Positions 5,807 through 10,635 of a DNA stretch of 10,635 nt are shown one piece after another. The position numbers were made by a program, and so were the translations under genes. The DNA is taken from positions 1 to 10,635 of the forward strand of contig JAKAIJ010000079.1 of assembly GCA_021814355.1 (NCBI GenBank), written 5' to 3'. Each line of letters starts with the position of its first letter. Position 1 is the first letter of the stretch. Under the pieces are notes generated by a model. That model was not told the origin of the DNA. It saw only the letters and a list, made by a program, of their open reading frames with translations, and made no database searches. This stretch comes from Acidobacteriota bacterium (GTDB taxonomy: Bacteria > Acidobacteriota > UBA4820 > DSQY01).

Positions 5807-6160
5807 ATGAAGATCCTGGTCGCCGATGACGATCGCCTGCTCAGGCGCATCATGGTGGACGGCCTGGGCGCCGAGGGGGCCACGTGCAGCGAGGCGGCCA
5901 CCGGCGCCGAAGCCATCCAGTCCGTCCTGCGGGACCGGCCCGACATCTGCCTGCTGGACCACAATTTTCCGGACATGGACGGGCTCTCCGTCCTGCGCAC
6001 CCTGGCCACCCGCCCCGAGGCGGCCGCCACCCGGGTCTTCCTCCTGACGGGCAGCGAGGACGCCGCCCTCCGCGAGCAGGCCGTCGCGCTGGGCGCCCGG
6101 GGGCTCCTGCGCAAGCCCGTGACCCCTTCGCAGGTCTTCGCCCGGCTCCGGGAGCCTTGA
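5807..6160 (+). CDS. Single-domain response regulator (CheY-like)
   Basis: 117 residues: one receiver domain with no output domain. The acidic pocket is D8-D9 (LVADDDR), the predicted phosphoacceptor is D51 (LLDHNFPDMDG), the switch threonine is T81 (LLTGSED) and the conserved lysine-proline is K103-P104 (LLRKPVT). All are intact, so it should accept phosphate and act by protein contact, as CheY- or DivK-type regulators do. GGGAGG precedes the ATG. Its TGA is separated by one base from the ATG of the GTPase-histidine kinase gene, so the two are almost certainly co-translated and this receiver is the natural partner of that kinase (inference). Alternatively it relays phosphate onward to other proteins outside the window. 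Confidence 0.95.
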   Translation: MKILVADDDRLLRRIMVDGLGAEGATCSEAATGAEAIQSVLRDRPDICLLDHNFPDMDGLSVLRTLATRPEAAATRVFLLTGSEDAALREQAVALGARGLLRKPVTPSQVFARLREP

Positions 6161-6161
6161 G

Positions 6162-8240
6162 ATGGTGCAGTTCCGGAGCACCGAGCGCGAAATCCTGTTC
6201 AAGGTCGTCTACTACGGTCCCGCGCTCGGGGGCAAGACCACCAACCTGGAGGCCCTCCACGAGATCACCGACCCGGAGAGCAAGACCCAGCTCACCTCCT
6301 TGAAGACCTCGGAGGACCGGACCCTCTTCTTCGACTTCCTTCCCTTCGAGCTCGGGGAGATCGAGGGGTATCGGATCCGCATCCAACTCTACACCGTGCC
6401 CGGCCAGGTGCAGTACAACACGACGCGGAAGGTGGTCCTGGCGGGGGCCGACGGAATCGTCTTCGTGGCCGATTCCTCCCCCGACCGGCTCCGGGAAAAC
6501 TTCACGGCCTGGGAGAACATGAAGGCCAACCTCCTGGCCAACCGGATGGCTTTAGAGACCCTCGGGGTGGTCATCCAGGCCAACAAGCGCGACCTCCCCG
6601 AGAGCGCCCCCGTGGACCAAATCCTCCACACCATGCGGGCCGAGGGCACGCCGGTGACGGAGGCCTCCGCCCTCACCGGCGAGGGGGTTATCGCCACCTT
6701 CCAGCTCCTGATCCAGACCGTCCTGCGCGGGTTCGCCCAGCGGTTCAAGCTCGTCCAGAAGAACGCCTCCCCCTCGGCCCTCGACGAGGGCGTGGCCCGG
6801 GTCTTCGCCCCCTACGCGGACCGCCGCCGGGGAGGGGCGCCGCCCTCCGAGGAGTCGGTCTTCTCGGCGCAGATACCCCTGGCCCAGCCTCTCTCGGAGA
6901 CCGAGCAGCTCGAGGCGGCCCTCCAGTCCACCACGCGGCTGGCCGAACAATACCAGGAGACCGAGCGGCTCTCGCGCCTCTACCGGGACCGGCTGAGGGA
7001 AATGACCACCCTCAACGAGGTGGGGGCCGCCATGGCGGGCGCCGGCAGCACCGCGGGGGCCCTCGAGCTCGTGGGCCCGCGGGTGCGCGAGATCCGCCCG
7101 CGCTGGACCGTCTCGCTGTTCCTCTCCGAGGAGGGCGCGCCCCGACTGCTGGTCCGCGACCCCGCCGGCGAGGACCCCCTCCTCCAGGCTGGGCTCGCCT
7201 CCGGCGTTCTTCAGGGCTCGCGGGGGAAGCTGGACCGGCTCCAGGAGCGGCTGGGCGAGCGGGGCGTCGTGCCCGACCCTCCCCTCGGCGAGGCGGCGGT
7301 CATCCCGCTGGGCCCCCCCGGAACCCCGCGGGCCCACTTGGTGGTCTACGCCCCCGAGGGCCACGCCCTGGGGATCGAGGACACCCGCTTCCTCGGGCTC
7401 CTGGAGCGCCTCGTCTCCCCGCGCCTGATGGCGATGGACCTCCTGGCCGAGATCCAGGCGGCCAACGAGCGGCTCGAGCTGCGGGTGGTGGAGCGTACCG
7501 CCGAGCTCACCGACGCGCTCGAGCGGCTGAAGGAGCTCGACCAGCTCAAGCGGGCCTTCTTGAACAGCGTCTCCCACGAGATGCGCACGCCGCTCACCAA
7601 CGTGCGTTCCTACGCCGACCTCCTCTTGCGCTATCCCGACCAGATCGCCGCCCGGGGCCCGGAGTACCTCCAGGTCATCAGCGAGGAGTCGCAGCGGCTC
7701 GAGGCGCTCATCGCGGACCTGCTCTCCTATACGAGGGTCAAGGAGCCCGCCCGCGGCGAACCCTGCGACCTGGCCGAGGTGCTCTCCGAAATGGTCGAGA
7801 CCCTCAAACCCCGGGCCGACGCCAAGTACATCCAGGTCCAGGTGCAGAAGGAGCACCCGAAGGTGGTGGTCCCGGTCAACCGGGAGGACGCCCAGATGCT
7901 GGTGCGCCAGATTCTCGACAACGCCATCAAGTACTCCCCCGACGGCGTCCGGGTGAAGGTTTTCCTCCTGGAGGACCCCCGCAAGGTGATCTTCGCCGTG
8001 CGCGATTTCGGCGCGGGGTTCCCCAAGGAGCAGCGGGAGCGGCTGATGGAGCCCCTCCCGGAGGGCGGGAAGGGGGTTGCCTACTTCAAGAAGCCCGGGC
8101 TGGGGCTGGGCATGTTCCTCGTCCGCGAGGTCCTGGCCAAGTACGGCGGCGGGCTCCACATCGAGGCCATGGAGCCGGGCTCCAACGTGGTCGTGGAGAT
8201 CCCCAAGCCCGGAGCCCCCCCGCCGGAGCCCGCCGGCTGA
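6162..8240 (+). CDS. MglA-type small GTPase fused to GAF-like region and histidine kinase
   Basis: 692 residues, no membrane segment. Residues 1-195 form a complete MglA-family GTPase: P-loop G19-x4-G24-K25-T26 (YYGPALGGKTTNL), DRTLFFDFLP with R53 and T54, TVPGQ with Q82, and NKRD (141-144). R53, T54 and Q82 have the same numbers as the catalytic residues of Myxococcus MglA, so hydrolysis should be possible. A linker and likely coiled coil (about 200-285) lead to a GAF-like region (about 285-425). A second coiled coil (425-465) leads to a HisKA domain with SHEMRTP (phosphoacceptor H472), then HATPase_c with N587 (LDNAIKYSPDG), D615-x-G-x-G (RDFGAGF) and G646-L-G-L-G650. No HAMP or receiver is attached. 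The domains lie in one uninterrupted frame with uniform codon use, so this is a true fusion, not two genes. It starts one base after the response-regulator stop. GTP state probably gates autophosphorylation (inference). Confidence 0.93.
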   Translation: MVQFRSTEREILFKVVYYGPALGGKTTNLEALHEITDPESKTQLTSLKTSEDRTLFFDFLPFELGEIEGYRIRIQLYTVPGQVQYNTTRKVVLAGADGIVFVADSSPDRLRENFTAWENMKANLLANRMALETLGVVIQANKRDLPESAPVDQILHTMRAEGTPVTEASALTGEGVIATFQLLIQTVLRGFAQRFKLVQKNASPSALDEGVARVFAPYADRRRGGAPPSEESVFSAQIPLAQPLSETEQLEAALQSTTRLAEQYQETERLSRLYRDRLREMTTLNEVGAAMAGAGSTAGALELVGPRVREIRPRWTVSLFLSEEGAPRLLVRDPAGEDPLLQAGLASGVLQGSRGKLDRLQERLGERGVVPDPPLGEAAVIPLGPPGTPRAHLVVYAPEGHALGIEDTRFLGLLERLVSPRLMAMDLLAEIQAANERLELRVVERTAELTDALERLKELDQLKRAFLNSVSHEMRTPLTNVRSYADLLLRYPDQIAARGPEYLQVISEESQRLEALIADLLSYTRVKEPARGEPCDLAEVLSEMVETLKPRADAKYIQVQVQKEHPKVVVPVNREDAQMLVRQILDNAIKYSPDGVRVKVFLLEDPRKVIFAVRDFGAGFPKEQRERLMEPLPEGGKGVAYFKKPGLGLGMFLVREVLAKYGGGLHIEAMEPGSNVVVEIPKPGAPPPEPAG

Positions 8241-8242
8241 TC

Positions 8243-10018
8243 TCAGGCCAGCTTGGATTCGCTGACGCGCGTCTGGTACGCGTCGAAGGCGCCGGCGCGG
8301 AATGCGCTGTTGAAGGCCTCCACCACGGACGGCTCGTAGACGGACTGGGCCAGCTCGTTGATGCGCGCCGCGGCGGCCGGGAAGGTCATGGCGCGCTGGT
8401 AGGGCCGGTTGGTGGTCATGGCGTCGAAGGCATCGGCCACGCCGATGATGCGCGCCAGAAGCGGGATGCTCTGGCCCTTCAGCCCGTCGGGGTAGCCCCC
8501 GCCCGCCCACCGCTCGTGGTGGTGCTTGATCCCGGGGATCATGGGCGCCATCTGGGAAATCCCCCCCAGAATGTCGGCCCCCTTGCTCGGATGGGTCTTC
8601 ATCACGGCGAACTCGTCGTTGGTAAGCGCCCCCGGCTTGCGCAGGATCTTGTCCTCGATGCCGATCTTGCCCACGTCGTGGAGGAGGGAGGAGATTTCGA
8701 CGACGCGGATCGCCGCCCCCTCCAGCCCGCAGTGGCGGGCGATGATGAGGGAGTAGGCCGACACGCGCTCGGAGTGCCCCCGGGTGTACGGGTCCTTCGC
8801 GTCAATGGCGTTCGCGATGGCGCGGATGCTGTTCATGAACAGCGACTTGTTCTCGGCGGAGGCGGCCTCCACCTTCTGGATGTAGGACTGGATCTCGTCC
8901 GCCATCAGGTTGAAGGCCCGGCCCAGCTCCCCGATCTCGTTGGCCACCTTGACGTCCGCGCGGCGGTCAAAGTTGCCCTTGGCCAGCTCGCCGCTCACCG
9001 CGGTGAGGTTGGAGAGGGGCTTGGTGATGAGCCTGGCGAAGACGATGCCGATGAGCAGCGCGGTGACGATGGAGCCGCCGACGTAGAGCCCGGACTGGCG
9101 CTTGAGCTCGGTGATGGGGGCGAAGAACTTCTCCTGGTCCAGGTAGATGAAGAGCACCCAGCGGTACTCGCTGATGGGCGAGCAGGCCACGCTGACCGTG
9201 GACTCCCGCCCGCCCTGCACCTTGGTGATGTTGAAGTTGAGGGTCCCGAGCGGGAACTCGCCCCCGCCCAGCACGTGCTGGACCATGGGGTCCGAGGAGA
9301 GGTCCAGGATCTTGCCCTGGAGGGCGGCGTCCGAGTGGAAGATGAGGTGGCCCTTGTCGTCGGTCACGAAGAGGGTGAACTCGCGGCTGTACTGGAGGAG
9401 GGAGTCCTGGACGGGCTGGAGGATGAAGGCCGCGGAGAGGGCGGCCACCGGCACTCCGCCGGAGTGGACGGGCACGGAGAGGGCGATGGCCGGGACGTTG
9501 AGGTTCCTGAGCGCGCCGGCCCGCACGAAGAAGACCCCGGAGCTCTGGGGGGCGCCGGTCCGAAGGGCCTCGCGGGCGTAGGGGACGAGGAAGTTCTCGA
9601 TCTGGGACTTCTCCTCGCCGGAAAGGCCCCGCCCCTGGGCGGAGAAGCGGGTTCCGCTCGCGTCCAGGTAGTGCACCAGGAGCGTATCCTCCGTGGCGGC
9701 GCGGTCGAGGACGTTCCGCTGCAGGAGCCCCTCGTACCAGGTTCTGTAGTCCTTCTCGTTGGCGTAGACCTCGAACGAGGCGGCCAGGGAGGAGAGCTGC
9801 CGGGAGTACTCCCCCATCAGCGTCTGGATGTGGCTCGCCGCGGGGATGGCGGTCTTGGCCTGGCGCTCGCGCAGCGAATCCTCGAGGTAGTTCCGGCTGG
9901 TGGAGATGGCCTTCCAGGCGTAGGAGAGGAGGGGAACCACCACGAGGGAAACCAGGAGGATGGTCAGGACGAGGAAGAGGCTGTAGCGCCGCTTGAAGCC
10001 GGATTCCCGGTTCGCCAT
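8243..10018 (-). CDS. Membrane Cache-HAMP-HD-GYP protein, predicted c-di-GMP phosphodiesterase
   Basis: 591 residues from ATG 10016-10018, which follows GGGAAGGGAG at normal spacing; an in-frame start 48 bp further up would overlap the promoter and has no ribosome binding site. Layout: transmembrane helix about 13-35; a periplasmic region of about 275 residues resembling a double Cache sensor (LLVHYLDASGTRF, then FTLFVTDDKGHLIFHSD); a second transmembrane helix about 311-331; HAMP about 331-383 (ITKPLSNLTAVSGELAKGNF); and HD-GYP about 392-575. Metal and signature residues are present: H415 (RGHSERV), H447-D448 (LLHDVGKIG), H476 (KTHP), H500-H501-E502 to G508-Y-P510 (HHExxxGxGYP) and D529 (VADAFDAM). 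Such enzymes hydrolyse c-di-GMP in response to an external ligand. It converges on the GTPase-kinase gene with only two bases between stop codons. Confidence 0.95.
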   Translation of the reverse strand: MANRESGFKRRYSLFLVLTILLVSLVVVPLLSYAWKAISTSRNYLEDSLRERQAKTAIPAASHIQTLMGEYSRQLSSLAASFEVYANEKDYRTWYEGLLQRNVLDRAATEDTLLVHYLDASGTRFSAQGRGLSGEEKSQIENFLVPYAREALRTGAPQSSGVFFVRAGALRNLNVPAIALSVPVHSGGVPVAALSAAFILQPVQDSLLQYSREFTLFVTDDKGHLIFHSDAALQGKILDLSSDPMVQHVLGGGEFPLGTLNFNITKVQGGRESTVSVACSPISEYRWVLFIYLDQEKFFAPITELKRQSGLYVGGSIVTALLIGIVFARLITKPLSNLTAVSGELAKGNFDRRADVKVANEIGELGRAFNLMADEIQSYIQKVEAASAENKSLFMNSIRAIANAIDAKDPYTRGHSERVSAYSLIIARHCGLEGAAIRVVEISSLLHDVGKIGIEDKILRKPGALTNDEFAVMKTHPSKGADILGGISQMAPMIPGIKHHHERWAGGGYPDGLKGQSIPLLARIIGVADAFDAMTTNRPYQRAMTFPAAAARINELAQSVYEPSVVEAFNSAFRAGAFDAYQTRVSESKLA

Positions 10019-10037
10019 GGACTCCCTTCCCCTTCTC

Positions 10038-10066
10038 ACTATGGCCGAAACGGCCGCCGCGATCAA
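10038..10066 (-). promoter_or_regulatory. Promoter of the HD-GYP gene with palindrome in the spacer
   Basis: On the minus strand, TTGATC (-35 at 10061-10066) and CATAGT (-10 at 10038-10043) are 17 bp apart, 4 of 6 matches each. The spacer holds a perfect inverted repeat GGCCG-AAA-CGGCC (10043-10055), which also touches the last position of the -10. A dimeric regulator bound there would block the promoter, or twist the spacer if of MerR type; both are speculative. The leader is about 13 bases with a purine-rich ribosome binding site. Confidence 0.45.
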
Positions 10067-10089
10067 GTTATTGCCCGCGGGAGGCGGTC

Positions 10090-10118
10090 TTCACCACCCG
10101 GCATTTCCGTGGTATATT
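10090..10118 (+). promoter_or_regulatory. Promoter of typA
   Basis: TTCACC (-35, 10090-10095, 4 of 6) and TATATT (-10, 10113-10118, 5 of 6) with a 17-bp spacer. The start point would fall near 10125, giving a leader of about 28 bases that begins almost exactly at the stem-loop at 10127. Confidence 0.6.
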
Positions 10119-10126
10119 GTCTGTTT

Positions 10127-10141
10127 CCCGGAAAAACCGGG
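10127..10141 (+). promoter_or_regulatory. Stem-loop at the 5' end of the typA leader
   Basis: CCCGG-AAAAA-CCGGG, a perfect 5-bp stem with an all-A loop, right at the predicted start of the transcript and one base before the GGGAGG ribosome binding site (10143-10148). It could stabilise the mRNA 5' end or tune ribosome access. No T tract follows, so it is not a terminator. Confidence 0.35.
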
Positions 10142-10152
10142 CGGGAGGCAGC

Positions 10153-10635
<483 letters not shown>

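Noticed and set aside
6552..8510. A 652-codon open frame on the minus strand opposite the GTPase-kinase gene
   Set aside because: It is a composition shadow with no domain, crossing the convergent gene junction.

Overview
The window is a gene-dense, GC-rich stretch of a bacterial chromosome. All genes are housekeeping, cell-envelope or signalling genes. There is no phage, transposon or CRISPR signature. The tRNA genes encode their own CCA ends, promoters are of the sigma-70 type, and most genes have purine-rich ribosome binding sites. An MglA-family GTPase, c-di-GMP turnover and single-domain response regulators suggest a diderm lineage rich in signalling, such as Myxococcota-like deltaproteobacteria, Acidobacteriota or a related uncultured phylum. 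The sequence alone does not settle the phylum.

Left part (1-5103). After the tail of a receiver-domain protein (1-129, + strand), everything up to 5103 lies on the minus strand. In transcription order it holds: tRNA-Ala(CGC) with a strong terminator; a 310-bp GC-rich gap without a convincing gene; galU; a secreted M23 metallopeptidase overlapping galU by 17 bp; tRNA-Val(CAC) with a near-consensus promoter and its own terminator; aroK; a calcineurin-like phosphoesterase; and an 86-residue protein whose start overlaps the phosphoesterase stop. The sequences just after the two tRNA terminators share a 27-28 bp motif.

Right part (5114-10635). A plus-strand signalling block follows: a stand-alone HD-domain hydrolase, a single-domain response regulator, and one nucleotide later a 692-residue protein. 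That protein joins a complete MglA-type small GTPase to a coiled coil, a GAF-like region and a complete histidine kinase. It is the most unusual object in the window. Convergent to it, with two bases between the stop codons, is a membrane-bound Cache-HAMP-HD-GYP protein, a predicted c-di-GMP phosphodiesterase. Divergent from that gene is the start of typA/bipA, cut by the window end.

How they may work together (inference): the GTPase-kinase would sense a GTP/GDP state and probably a GAF ligand, then phosphorylate the orphan receiver encoded just upstream. In characterised systems MglA GTPases set cell polarity and type IV pilus or gliding motility, and HD-GYP enzymes lower c-di-GMP, so a link to motility or surface behaviour is plausible but not shown. 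No MglB/roadblock gene lies in the window.
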